The notes below the pieces were generated by a model. It ran no database searches, was not told the origin of the DNA, and worked only from the letters and a program-made list of their open reading frames with translations. Both the position numbers and the translations under genes were made by a program. A DNA stretch of 47,045 nucleotides from Deltaproteobacteria bacterium Ga0077550 (lineage in GTDB: Bacteria; Myxococcota_A; Polyangia; Nannocystales; Nannocystaceae). This document shows, one piece after another, positions 26,281 through 34,939 of this stretch; position 1 is the first letter of the stretch, and each line of letters starts with the position of its first letter. The stretch covers positions 1 through 47,045 of the forward strand of contig LNFB01000251.1 in NCBI GenBank assembly GCA_001464385.1. The letters are read 5' to 3'.

Positions 26281-27382
26281 CGATCGCGATGCGGTGACGT
26301 TCGCGCTCGCCGATCTCGGCCGGGCCGAGCCGCTGCGGGCCGACGACGTCGCGCGGGCGCGCTCGACGTTCGCGGGCTTCCACGCCGCACGTCGCCGTCG
26401 ACGCCTGCGTGCGGTCGGCGTCGCGGTGTGCTCGATGGCCGCCGCGATCGCGCTGACGTTCATGGTCGCGCCGCTGCTGCGCGGCCGCGGCTTCGAGGTC
26501 GTCGAGGGCGACTTCCTCGTGCAGCAGGGTCGCGTCGAGGCCGGCAACCGCGTCGCCTCGGGCGAGTGGATCGAGCCCGGCTCCACGCGCGCGTGCCTGG
26601 AGGTCGGCGCGCGTCGGGTGTGCGGCGAGCCGGGCGCTCGACTGCGCGTGTTGAACGACGATCGCGTCGAGCTCGAGCGCGGGCGCTTGTCCGTCGACGG
26701 CGCGTTCGAGGTCGAGACCGCGATCGGGGTCGTGCGCGGGCACGCCGAGGGCCTCGACGTGGTGATGGATGCCGAGGGCCAGGCGCTGCAGGTCGAGGGG
26801 CCGACGATCACGCTGATGCGTGATGGGGGCGAGATCGAGGTGCAACGTGGTGGCCGCGCGACGCATGGCGGGGCGGTCGCTGCCCTCGCGCAGGCGGAGC
26901 CCATCGTGGTCGCGCCCGACGTGCCGACCGAGCGCGACGCAACCGAGCGTGTCCCGCCGCCGTCGGAGCGCCCGACGGGCCGAGCGCCACGACCACCCAA
27001 GCCCGCCGCCGCGGTGGTGCCCGCGGGCGAGATGCTCGCATCGGCGCGCGAGCTCGCCTCTGGGGGCAAGCTCGCCGCGGCCGCGACGGCCTATCAGCGA
27101 TTGCTCGACGCGCACCCGAGCTCGGGCGAGGCCCGGGCCGCGCTCGTGTCGCTCGGTCGCGTGCAGGCGTCGCGCGGACGCCATGCCGCCGCGCTCGCCG
27201 CGTTCACGCGCTACGTCGCCGGCGGCGCGGGCCCGCTCGGCGAAGAGGCGCACTTCGGTCGCGTGGCCGCGCTCGATGCCATGGGCAGGGATGCGGAGCG
27301 GGATCGGGCGATCGCGGCGCTCGAGTCGGCGCACCCGAACAGCGTGTACTTGCCGAAGGCCCGGGCGCTCGCGGCGAAGTGA
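26273..27382 (+). CDS. FecR-like membrane protein with C-terminal TPR repeats
   Basis: 369 aa from GTG 26273, with GGAGG 7 bases upstream. The ~50-residue cytoplasmic N-terminus is charged; one membrane helix spans ~52-70 (VGVAVCSMAAAIALTFMVA). The periplasmic part is FecR-like (~75-205), with an FLVQQGRVEAG start and a GAFEVETAIGVVRGHAEG core. A Pro/Arg linker follows, then about three TPR-like helical repeats (~255-365: ASARELASGGKLAAAATAYQ; GRVQASRGRHAAALAAF). It probably senses envelope signals and controls the coupled sigma factor through its N-terminus; the TPR part may bind a partner. Confidence 0.8.
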   Translation: MADDRDAVTFALADLGRAEPLRADDVARARSTFAGFHAARRRRRLRAVGVAVCSMAAAIALTFMVAPLLRGRGFEVVEGDFLVQQGRVEAGNRVASGEWIEPGSTRACLEVGARRVCGEPGARLRVLNDDRVELERGRLSVDGAFEVETAIGVVRGHAEGLDVVMDAEGQALQVEGPTITLMRDGGEIEVQRGGRATHGGAVAALAQAEPIVVAPDVPTERDATERVPPPSERPTGRAPRPPKPAAAVVPAGEMLASARELASGGKLAAAATAYQRLLDAHPSSGEARAALVSLGRVQASRGRHAAALAAFTRYVAGGAGPLGEEAHFGRVAALDAMGRDAERDRAIAALESAHPNSVYLPKARALAAK

Positions 27383-27400
27383 GCGGCGCGTCGGCTCGCG

Positions 27401-27598
27401 TCAACCGGCGTACACGGCGGTGCGGTGCGCGTCGGCGTCGGTGAGCCCGAGCGACGCGACGATCGCGAGGGCGATCTTGTGCCCGCCTCGACCCGCCGCA
27501 GCGAGGTCGCGAACGCGTCCCCAGGGCGTGTCCTCGGGCTGCGACGTGGTGGGGTCGCGGGGGCCGTTCGGTCGCTCGCGGAGATCCCGTGTGGCCAC
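27401..27598 (-). CDS. Possible small protein of 65 aa
   Basis: A GTG-started frame with normal high-GC third positions, a helix-like second half (KIALAIVASLGLTDADAHRT) and a stop 18 bp from the FecR-TPR stop. No family, no signal peptide and no clear ribosome binding site. The rest of the 27383-27770 gap shows no other gene; 27599-27770 probably holds the promoter of the gene at 27771. Confidence 0.35.
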   Translation of the reverse strand: MATRDLRERPNGPRDPTTSQPEDTPWGRVRDLAAAGRGGHKIALAIVASLGLTDADAHRTAVYAG

Positions 27599-27770
27599 TC
27601 GGTCACTTGGATGGCGCGCGTGCCATGCGCCGTCACTGCGACGACCGCATCGTGCTCGCAGATCGGCATGCCACGTTCACGCCGTGCGCTCGGGCCCGAT
27701 CGCCTTGCACGGTCCGATCGGTTCCGATAGTTTGCCGCGCCGATCCGTCCGTTGTCGGCTCCCGAGTTCC

Positions 27771-28124
27771 ATGGAAGTGACCATTCGGCCGGAGCAGCTG
27801 GTCGCGTTCCTCCGCGATGGCTTCGTGGATGTTGTGCTCGAAGAGCTCGCAGCGGCCGTTCCCGCCGCGTTCGAAAGCCCCGGGGCCGCCGAGGTCCCCG
27901 CCCGGGTGGACGCCGCCCTCCGCCGCGCGCTCGCGCTGGGACTTGCCGATGGATGGGACATCTACCGCTACATCGAGTACCGCTTGCGGCTCGGCGACGA
28001 CTTCGAGTCGCGGCCGGAGTACCAGGAGATCGCTCGCGTGCTCGCGTCGACGCAGGTCGACGGCGGGGCCAGGATGGACTGGCTCGATTCTTACTACGAA
28101 CATGTGCTGAACCCGAGCGCCTGA
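27771..28124 (+). CDS. Small helical protein, likely partner of the giant metallopeptidase
   Basis: 117 aa, acidic and mostly helical, with no signal peptide or membrane segment. It has an EQLVAFLRDGFVDVVLEELA helix at the start. Late blocks include YIEYRLRLGDDFESRPEYQ and ARMDWLDSYYEHVLNP. Small helical proteins of this appearance occur, as I recall, beside type VI secretion or contractile-injection cargo genes, as adaptor or companion genes. I cannot prove that here. It starts 393 bp before the giant gene and ends 39 bp before it, on the same strand, so one transcript is likely. Confidence 0.72.
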   Translation: MEVTIRPEQLVAFLRDGFVDVVLEELAAAVPAAFESPGAAEVPARVDAALRRALALGLADGWDIYRYIEYRLRLGDDFESRPEYQEIARVLASTQVDGGARMDWLDSYYEHVLNPSA

Positions 28125-28163
28125 AACCGCGCGGACGCGAGCGCTTTTGCGGAGGAACGACGG

Positions 28164-31100
28164 ATGTGGATCGAAGTCTCGAGTAGTGTCTCGGCGACCG
28201 TCTTCGCGCCGAGCGCAGAGTCGGTCACGCTGACGACGCCGTGGACGGCGAAGCCGGGCCACACGTTCCGCGCGATGAAGCTGCGCGTGAAGGATGCCGC
28301 TGGCACGCTGGTCTTCGAGTCGCCACCTCTCGTCGTCGGTCTGCCCATCACGTGGGACGGGAGCCGAAACCAACCTCTCGGCGCCGCCGGATTCATGAGC
28401 CCGTGCGATTCGCCGTACACGCTCGAGTTGCTGGCGGATCAGACCCGCGTCCCGGGGCGCAAGGCCAAACTCTCGTCGGCATTCGACTCCGTCGTGACCA
28501 AGTGCCGGACGTTTGCGCCGATCGCCGCCGTCGTCGGGCCGCCGCGCGTTGCCGTCCATTCGACCGTCGCGATGCGCTATCACTCGGTCGCGCTGAGCAA
28601 GGGAGAGTGGTTGCCAGCCGAAGAGGTCGCGCGTCTCGACGGCATCATGAATCCACTCGCGGGTGCAGCGTTCGCCCATGCCAACCTGCTGCACGCCGAT
28701 ACCGTCACGTGGGTGTGGTACAAGCTCGGCACGCTCGGGTACTTCCCGGGCGCGCTGCCTGCTCCCCCGCGTGCCCTGTCAGGCAACGAGTTGGGCAAGG
28801 CGATTCGCCGCTACCGCCAGGTACACCCCGACCTCTATCGCCGCTTGTTCCATCGCCCGAACACCGACAATGATCACGAGCAGGACGACGCGGCTGCGGA
28901 TCTCGCGACCACGATAGATGCACCGCTACTGGTCCAGCTCCACGCGGACGCCAACGATCGGCTGCGCACGGGAACCCAGCGACGGGTCGTCGTCAACAGC
29001 GGGGTGTTCGATGGATCGGATGCGACGAGCAGGCTCTACGTCGACGTCGATCGCTTCTATATCGGTACCGGCGCCGAGTTCGAGGGCGATCTCAAGGCCC
29101 AGGTCGACGCTGCGTGGGTGCCACGGCCGCATATCGCATTGCGGGCAACCGTGCTGCTGGAGGGCATCGGCGGCGGCCCGGTGGCGGCGACGCATCACAG
29201 CGCGCTCGGTGACTATCGCGTGCGTTGGTCGTGGACCGACCGCGCTGAGGACACCTCCGCGCTGCCGTCGTACGCGGCGGACCGACCCAATCGGACGCGT
29301 GAGTATGTGAACGCCGCAAAGGCGGCCATCCCAGCGTCTACGGGCATCGCGACCACGCGACACAACACGTTCGCCACCTTCGGCGGCGTGGTGTCGGCCG
29401 ACGCCGATGCCACGGCGACCGCCGTGTTCGCGGCTTGTCCACCGTTCCGCGACGCGTCTGTCGTGGGCGAGGTGGGAACGCAGTCGGACACCACACCGAA
29501 CCCGTCGACCGCTAGCTTCACGCAGGTGTTCTTCCGCCCTTCCAACATCGCGGGCGACAACTTCACCGTCAGCGCGACCCTCGATCAGGGCGGCTGGAGC
29601 GTCGGTGTGCAGGTTGCCCACGCGGGCCGAGTCGGGCTGCAGGCATCGACCGGCGAGTTCGAGATCTGGCGACGCATCACCCTGGCTGCCTACGTCGACT
29701 GGGGCGGTAACGTGGTGCCGTCGTGGAAACGGATCCGCCGCAAGTTCTCGCGCGCGTTCGTACACGTCTCAGGGCCCGATCTGACCTGGAACCTGTCACT
29801 GGGCCCACCGCCAACTGCCTATGCCACCGCACTCGAGCACGCCGTCAACACCGGCATGTTCAACGCGCCCACGTTCCCCACCGGCAACACCGCGAACCGG
29901 GGCGTCCTCGGGGCCGCGACGAAGTACCGATTCTCGGCGACCGCGATGTTCCCGGAAGACCCGCGCTCGGTCGAGTTCCAGGATCTCATGGCGATCGGGG
30001 TCGGCCAGTTCGCCGATCCGACGAACATCATCAACGAGATGATGGTGATGCTGGCTGCGCCACTGCTGCGTCTGTGGCGGAGCGCCGACCCGCCGCGCCC
30101 CGCCGACGTCCCCCGGGCGCAGGATCTCATGCCGCGCTATCGCATGGCCACGCTCTGGGCGGCGTCCGGCACCGCCTGGGTCGCGGCGGTCGGCGCTCAC
30201 TTCGTCAACGAGCTCAATCGCCTGCTCGCCGTTCCGCACGGCGCTCCCGCTCATGTCCTTGCGGTGGCATTCCCCCCCGATCGCACGATCCGCCCGATCG
30301 CGGCCGCGACCGTCAACGCACCCGGTGGTGTGCCCGCCTCGCGCGCGGGCATCGTCGAGGCGCTGCTCGTCGACGTGCTGACGAACGAACTCGCCGACTT
30401 TGGCAGCCGTACACCGCTGACCTCGCAGCGGACCGAGAACCTCAAGGCGGTGATCGGCTTCGTGGCTCGACTGCGAAGGGACGTCGCCGACGCCGACCGC
30501 AACCTTGCGGGCGCAGATCCGTCGAAGGTGCAGCTGGTCCACCCGCTACTACGCGTGGCGATTCCACTCTACTTCGACTACTACACGAAGAAGATCGCGT
30601 CGGCGTTCAACGTCGGGAGCGGTGCCGTGACGTTGAAAACACACGACGCCGAGGTGCTGCTGGTACCCGATCTCTCGACAGCGATCGCGGTGCAGGATCT
30701 GCTAGCGACGGCGCTCGCACACCTCGGGGTCGCCGCGAGCCCGCCGCTGGCGCTCGGCGTCCTGGGTGGGACGCAGGTGCAGACCTTCGATCAGCGCCGC
30801 TACAAGATCATGGGGGACTTCGACCCGACGCATCTCGTCGGCAACGGGCCGAACCAGGTGCCGGCCGCCTCGTGCTCGGTGACGGTGCTCCGTGGCCACC
30901 ATGCCGCGCCACCACCGAGGATACCGGTCTCGCCGGCCGACGAAGCCCGGATGGACGTGTTCCATCGCGAGGAGTGGGTCGGGATGGAGCGCGCACTCGT
31001 CGACAAGCGTCTGGACGCGCAGGACTTCTTCAACGACATCCATCTACGGCTCTGCATGCCGCTCCACGACGCCGTCCACCACACGGCCATGCCCAACCGC

Positions 31101-32789
31101 CCCGGCGCCGGGATCATCGTCTGTCAGTACAGGGCCCACCCGCGACCGTTGCCAATCACGACGGGCACCGGGGAGGACATCGTCGACCACACCAACTCGA
31201 CGTCGATGGGCTTCGACGGCGGGATGGTGTTCGTATCGGGCGATCAGCCCCTGCCATCCGAGCACCTCTTTAGTCACGAGATCGCCCATGTGCTGTTCCT
31301 ACGACATTGGCAGTACATGGAGGAGACGATCCGGTCCGGCTGGTCGCGGACGACCGATCACGATCTCGCCGACAGCAACTGCGTGATGAGCTACTCGGCA
31401 TTCACCTCTGGTTTCTGCGAGTCGCACTTCCGCGCAAGCAACTATCGGCCGAACTTCTGCGGCAAGTGCAACCTCAAGCTGCGCGGCTGGGACATCTCGG
31501 CGCTGTACCACGGTGCTCCGTGTTTGCCGGCGCAATCGGTACCGTTGACGCCGGTGTTCCCGCTGGTGGCCGGCGCCACGCCCGTCACCACCGAGCTTCC
31601 CGACCTCACGCAGTTGCACACAGTCTTCACGCAGTTCGTCGCCGACCTGGATCGACCGCTGACGGGCGCCCCGCATGCCCCGACGACGAACCAGCAAGTG
31701 TGCCTGTACGGCACCACCGCGCTGCAGGTCAACGCCGGCACCACGCGCTACCGTTGCACACCGCTCGCCGGCGCGATCCAGCGACCGTCGGGTGCACCCC
31801 TTGCGCCGACCACCGTCGTCTTCGAGCACGAGCCGTCGCCCGCCCCGATCGCCGACGCCGTGTTGTTGACGTCACCGAACCGGCACCACAAGTCCGGCTG
31901 GGAACAGAACGTGCTGTATCACCATGCCAAGGGTGGCACCACGGCCCGTTTCGCGCACATCAAGCTGGTGACGACCTCACGCGACTACTACGGCGAGCCC
32001 ACGCTCATCCATGAGCTGCAGCACTACTACCAGGTGTGGGAAGGGTCGCTGCTGCAAGAGGGTATCATCGAGCTGTTCGCACACATCACGGGTCAGGCGT
32101 TCACCGGCGCGCACGCCGTCGGTCCGGCATTCGACTACGAGTTCAACCCGAGCTACATCGTCGTCACGCAGGTCGTCATCGACGAGTTGTTGCCCCGTCT
32201 CGGCATTCGCGGGCTCGCACGGCTGCTCTTCTACGACGCCGGCCCGCTGCAGTCCCCGCCGACGACAGACTTCGCCGACGAGTCCATCCTCAGGCCGATC
32301 CTCCTCCCGAGCGTCACGCCCGGCGATTTCAACGCGATGTGCCGGTCCGGGATCGACGACTACGACATGAGCCGAGCCGTCGCGTTGTTGCTGCCGATCG
32401 ACGATTGCCGCCCGGTGCTGGCACCAAACACAACCCCCGGAGGAGTGCGTTGCGCTCAGCTCCAGGGCTATCTGGTCGCCGCGGTCCAGGCGTTCTCCGA
32501 TTTCCTGCGCGACAACAATCCACTCACGCACGGCGTGCTCGCTCCGCCACCGGTCGCCGCCGCCGATCGGGCGAAGGTTGCACAGTTGATCCGCATCAAG
32601 ATGAAGGGGCGCATCTATCACCTCCTGCTTGCCGAAGCCCGTGGCTACCGCGCCGCGGAGATCAACAACCGCCAGCATCGCGTCCATCGCCTCGAGCCGT
32701 ACATCGAGGAGTCTCGCAAGGAGCTCTCCGTCATCCGCCGCATGTACGCCGAGTGGGGGGGCAGCGTGCTCGACATTCCCCCGCCGTAG
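28164..32789 (+). CDS. Giant protein (1541 aa) with two HExxH zinc-peptidase-like centres
   Basis: GGAGG lies 8 bases before ATG 28164. There is no signal peptide or membrane helix despite its size. The N-terminal ~350 residues are beta-rich, with a GxITWDGSRNQ segment. Centre one: HEIAHVLFLRH (His1038, Glu1039, His1042, His1048), shaped like a metzincin site with Phe for the usual Gly, followed by a Met-turn-like CVMSYS (Met1075) and FCGKCNLKLRGWD (Cys1099, Cys1102), perhaps a second metal site. Centre two: HELQH (His1283, Glu1284, His1287) and EGIIELF (Glu1299, Glu1303), a gluzincin-like arrangement. A large secreted effector or processing protease is possible. The coding sequence looks less GC-rich at third positions than its neighbours, hinting at transfer. 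Confidence 0.8.
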   Translation: MWIEVSSSVSATVFAPSAESVTLTTPWTAKPGHTFRAMKLRVKDAAGTLVFESPPLVVGLPITWDGSRNQPLGAAGFMSPCDSPYTLELLADQTRVPGRKAKLSSAFDSVVTKCRTFAPIAAVVGPPRVAVHSTVAMRYHSVALSKGEWLPAEEVARLDGIMNPLAGAAFAHANLLHADTVTWVWYKLGTLGYFPGALPAPPRALSGNELGKAIRRYRQVHPDLYRRLFHRPNTDNDHEQDDAAADLATTIDAPLLVQLHADANDRLRTGTQRRVVVNSGVFDGSDATSRLYVDVDRFYIGTGAEFEGDLKAQVDAAWVPRPHIALRATVLLEGIGGGPVAATHHSALGDYRVRWSWTDRAEDTSALPSYAADRPNRTREYVNAAKAAIPASTGIATTRHNTFATFGGVVSADADATATAVFAACPPFRDASVVGEVGTQSDTTPNPSTASFTQVFFRPSNIAGDNFTVSATLDQGGWSVGVQVAHAGRVGLQASTGEFEIWRRITLAAYVDWGGNVVPSWKRIRRKFSRAFVHVSGPDLTWNLSLGPPPTAYATALEHAVNTGMFNAPTFPTGNTANRGVLGAATKYRFSATAMFPEDPRSVEFQDLMAIGVGQFADPTNIINEMMVMLAAPLLRLWRSADPPRPADVPRAQDLMPRYRMATLWAASGTAWVAAVGAHFVNELNRLLAVPHGAPAHVLAVAFPPDRTIRPIAAATVNAPGGVPASRAGIVEALLVDVLTNELADFGSRTPLTSQRTENLKAVIGFVARLRRDVADADRNLAGADPSKVQLVHPLLRVAIPLYFDYYTKKIASAFNVGSGAVTLKTHDAEVLLVPDLSTAIAVQDLLATALAHLGVAASPPLALGVLGGTQVQTFDQRRYKIMGDFDPTHLVGNGPNQVPAASCSVTVLRGHHAAPPPRIPVSPADEARMDVFHREEWVGMERALVDKRLDAQDFFNDIHLRLCMPLHDAVHHTAMPNRPGAGIIVCQYRAHPRPLPITTGTGEDIVDHTNSTSMGFDGGMVFVSGDQPLPSEHLFSHEIAHVLFLRHWQYMEETIRSGWSRTTDHDLADSNCVMSYSAFTSGFCESHFRASNYRPNFCGKCNLKLRGWDISALYHGAPCLPAQSVPLTPVFPLVAGATPVTTELPDLTQLHTVFTQFVADLDRPLTGAPHAPTTNQQVCLYGTTALQVNAGTTRYRCTPLAGAIQRPSGAPLAPTTVVFEHEPSPAPIADAVLLTSPNRHHKSGWEQNVLYHHAKGGTTARFAHIKLVTTSRDYYGEPTLIHELQHYYQVWEGSLLQEGIIELFAHITGQAFTGAHAVGPAFDYEFNPSYIVVTQVVIDELLPRLGIRGLARLLFYDAGPLQSPPTTDFADESILRPILLPSVTPGDFNAMCRSGIDDYDMSRAVALLLPIDDCRPVLAPNTTPGGVRCAQLQGYLVAAVQAFSDFLRDNNPLTHGVLAPPPVAAADRAKVAQLIRIKMKGRIYHLLLAEARGYRAAEINNRQHRVHRLEPYIEESRKELSVIRRMYAEWGGSVLDIPPP

Positions 32790-32795
32790 CGGGGG
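32778..32795. terminator. GC hairpin across the stop codon of the giant gene
   Basis: Perfect 7-bp arms CCCCCGC and GCGGGGG around the loop CGTA; the TAG stop lies in the loop and right arm. No T-run follows, so it is at best a weak or factor-assisted terminator, or an mRNA 3' stabiliser. Confidence 0.35.
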
Positions 32796-32988
32796 ACCCT
32801 CGGCGAGCTCGCTGGTGCCGACGCTCGCCGAGCTTGGCCGACTCGGGGAACACCCCGACGCGCAGGCCCTGAGCGCGCAGGCGGTGGGCCACGCGCCGCA
32901 CTTCGCTGCGCTCGACGTCGAGCGAGCGCAACATCACCTGCGGACGGATGCCGACGCTGGGGAACATGTTCGACTCGGCCATCGTCAC
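32793..32988 (-). pseudogene. Gene fragment, weakly like a histidyl-tRNA synthetase anticodon-binding domain
   Basis: About 65 codons on the minus strand read RRVAHRLRAQGLRVGVFPES followed by AKLGE and an Arg-rich run. The pattern (helix with LRxxG, strand VxVxPE, then KLG) recalls the C-terminal domain of HisRS-like enzymes. It has no ribosome site and its frame simply runs on into the antisense of the giant gene, so it cannot be a whole gene. The family assignment is weak; that it is a remnant rather than a gene is more secure. Confidence 0.3.
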
Positions 32989-33003
32989 CGCTGCCTCGAC
33001 CCC

Positions 33004-33693
33004 TCACCTCCGAAGCAAGAGGATGCTGACCGCCAGGAACCAGAGCAGCGGGGGGAAGTTGGCGACGATGGCAGGGCCCCATCCCCCGGGGTTGTAGAAG
33101 CCTGCAGCGTCCGCGGGCCCGGCGTACAGCGCCGGAATCGCGACCACGCACGACACGGCGGCGGCAAGGGCGAGCCAGGCCGTCCATCGCGGCAGGATGC
33201 CCGTGGCCAGCGTCGCATGGCCCGCGACTGCCAAGAACAGGGCGGTCACGACGAAGGCGACGGCGCCGTTGTAGATGAGGAGATATCCCATGGTCAGCGC
33301 GCGCACGACCGACGGATCGGCGGCGCCGCCGAGCGTGTCCAGGGCAGCGCCGCCCTCCAGGCCGTTGGCCACCAGTGTGACGCCGAGCCAGACCGCCATC
33401 GCGGCGAGGCTGAGTGTGCCGATCCACTCGCACTCCGCGTTCGCGCGGCGGATCAGCTCGCGAAATCCCACGGCGAACACCAACAGGGTGACGTACAGAC
33501 CCAAGCCGAGCAGGATGCGGGTGAAGACCACGTTCCGGATCGTGGACAACGCCTCGGCCGTGGCGGCGCCGTCGTAGAGCGACGCCGGGGGCTGCATCAC
33601 GTACAGCGGAAAAATGGCGAGCCAGAGGGCGACGGAGAGCAGTCCGAATACACCCGTCATACGCCGCATGCGCCGCTCGCTCGAGTCGTTCAT
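33004..33693 (-). CDS. Integral membrane protein, DUF4386-like appearance
   Basis: 229 aa with about six hydrophobic helices: ~13-33, 55-77, 92-110, 130-160, 168-187 and 205-226. ATG 33693 follows a GAGGGGGG stretch. The first loop has ASLYDGAATAEALSTIRNVV and the last loop is Gly/Pro-rich. The overall layout is like small DUF4386-type membrane proteins, whose function is unknown. Its start overlaps the end of an upstream reading frame (ATGA at 33690), suggesting it was once the second gene of an operon whose first gene is now broken. Confidence 0.7.
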   Translation of the reverse strand: MNDSSERRMRRMTGVFGLLSVALWLAIFPLYVMQPPASLYDGAATAEALSTIRNVVFTRILLGLGLYVTLLVFAVGFRELIRRANAECEWIGTLSLAAMAVWLGVTLVANGLEGGAALDTLGGAADPSVVRALTMGYLLIYNGAVAFVVTALFLAVAGHATLATGILPRWTAWLALAAAVSCVVAIPALYAGPADAAGFYNPGGWGPAIVANFPPLLWFLAVSILLLRR

Positions 33694-33931
33694 GAATGCC
33701 CCCCTCGCCGCACCTCGGCTGTGCGCTCGACGCCCGCTCGACCGAGATTTCGTAGCACGCGGTCGACGGTGCGACGTGGAACCGGGGCCGCAAAACGTGC
33801 ATCGCTGCCGACGTGAGACCGTCGGTCGTGAGCGGCTCGCCGGTGGCGAGGATCTCCGACGCGCGCGCCTCGGCCCACGCGACGGCCCTGGGAGCGAGGC
33901 GGGGGAGCACGGCGGCGAGATCGACGGTCAT
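33690..33931 (-). pseudogene. 5' fragment of a broken gene upstream of the membrane protein
   Basis: From ATG 33931 about 45 codons look coding (LAAVLPRLAPRAVAWAEARA, then SEILATGEPLTTDG). After that the frame has no stop before it runs antisense through the membrane gene. A different frame ends in a TGA that overlaps the ATG of the membrane gene. The simplest reading is a small gene truncated or frameshifted around 33800. This also accounts for most of the 33694-34004 gap; I see nothing else there. Confidence 0.4.
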
Positions 33932-34004
33932 GGTGGAGGGAGCAACGCCGGGTTGGGTGCCAGGGGCGAACGTACTCCCGCTCGGACGGTCCTGGTTCCG
34001 CGTG

Positions 34005-34403
34005 TCACCATCCGCAGCACGCCGCCTCGGCTTCGTTGTCGAAGTCCCCGCCCGGGCACCACCGGTTCTCGCAGTCCGCGACCAGCACGCCGTCTTCGTG
34101 ACAGCTGCACCTGGCGCCGCCGCACACGACGACTCGGGTCGTGGGTCCGAAGCACACGCGCTCGCAACCACCGAGATGGTCACCGTTGTCCTCGCACTCG
34201 CAATACGCGAGGCGCTCCGCGAACGCTGCGTCGCAGGCCGCCTGCCCCGCTTCGAACGAGGCGCAGTCCAGCGACGCGGTGCATGCGTGCGCTTCGCAGA
34301 AGACCGGCGCGCAGACCGGACTGCGCGCATCGACGGCCATGACACAAGCCTCGACACAGGCCTCCGCGAGGACTCGCTCACCGACCGATCCGGGGCGCGT
34401 CAC
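34005..34403 (-). CDS. Small Cys-rich protein (18 Cys in 132 aa), no signal peptide
   Basis: Starts at GTG 34403, which overlaps the stop of the upstream gene (GTGA), giving coupled translation; ATG 34340 is the other possible start but would discard coding-like sequence with a CVEACV repeat. The 18 cysteines fall in pairs and doublets (CVEACV, CAPVFCEAHAC, CECED, CGGARCSC, CCGW). Without a signal peptide it would be cytoplasmic, where so many Cys suggest metal binding (zinc or iron-sulfur), or it may be exported by a route not visible here. No family is recognised. Partner of the gene at 34400. Confidence 0.6.
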   Translation of the reverse strand: MTRPGSVGERVLAEACVEACVMAVDARSPVCAPVFCEAHACTASLDCASFEAGQAACDAAFAERLAYCECEDNGDHLGGCERVCFGPTTRVVVCGGARCSCHEDGVLVADCENRWCPGGDFDNEAEAACCGW

Positions 34404-34855
34404 CCGGCGCAGCCGAAGTCGACCGCGACTTCGTTCGACGTGAGTCCGGCCGCGGCGGCCACGGACGAGGAGGTGCGGATGAACTCCTCGAACGCCGGCA
34501 GGTCTGCGGGAGAGTCGCACCATCGATTCCCGTCGCCGAGCGCTTCGAGCTGGGGACTCGGCGTGTAGCGATACGTCAGGTGGAGCTGCCAGATCCCGTC
34601 GTCGTCCAGCTCGTCGGGCAGTATCACCTGACGCGTCAGGTCGATCTCGAACATCGCGCCGTTGCCCGAGTCGTAGATCCCCCACTGGAAGAGCAGCATG
34701 TCACCGTCCTCCTCGAGTCGGCATCCCTCTGCGCGCTGCTGCGCATAGAACCGCAGCATGCAGTCGAAGCCGGTCGGAAGCGGTGCCCGCTCCAAGTCGA
34801 TGCCCGCAGCTGCTGCGAACGCGGTGAACTCCTCGTCGAGTGCGCGGGGGTTCAT
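34400..34855 (-). CDS. Hypothetical cytoplasmic protein
   Basis: 151 aa. ATG 34855 is preceded by GAGGAG, which decides it over an upstream in-frame start. The N-terminal helix (ALDEEFTAFAAAAGIDLE) leads into a beta-rich middle with MLLFQWGIYDSGNGAMFEID and IWQLHLTYRY, then a C-terminal helix. The compact alpha/beta shape and the FQWGxYD block recall small immunity-like or stress-adaptor proteins, but I cannot name a family. Coupled to the Cys-rich gene downstream. Confidence 0.68.
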   Translation of the reverse strand: MNPRALDEEFTAFAAAAGIDLERAPLPTGFDCMLRFYAQQRAEGCRLEEDGDMLLFQWGIYDSGNGAMFEIDLTRQVILPDELDDDGIWQLHLTYRYTPSPQLEALGDGNRWCDSPADLPAFEEFIRTSSSVAAAAGLTSNEVAVDFGCAG

Positions 34856-34939
34856 CTCGGATCTCCTCGGGCCGCGCGGATGATGCCAGAACTCGCGGGG
34901 CGGCACGTCCTCGCCGGCGAACGGACCGGAGGTCCGAGC

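Noticed and set aside
34040..34340. Shorter Cys-rich gene starting at ATG 34340
   Set aside because: The GTG at 34403 overlaps the upstream stop and keeps coding-like sequence with two more Cys.
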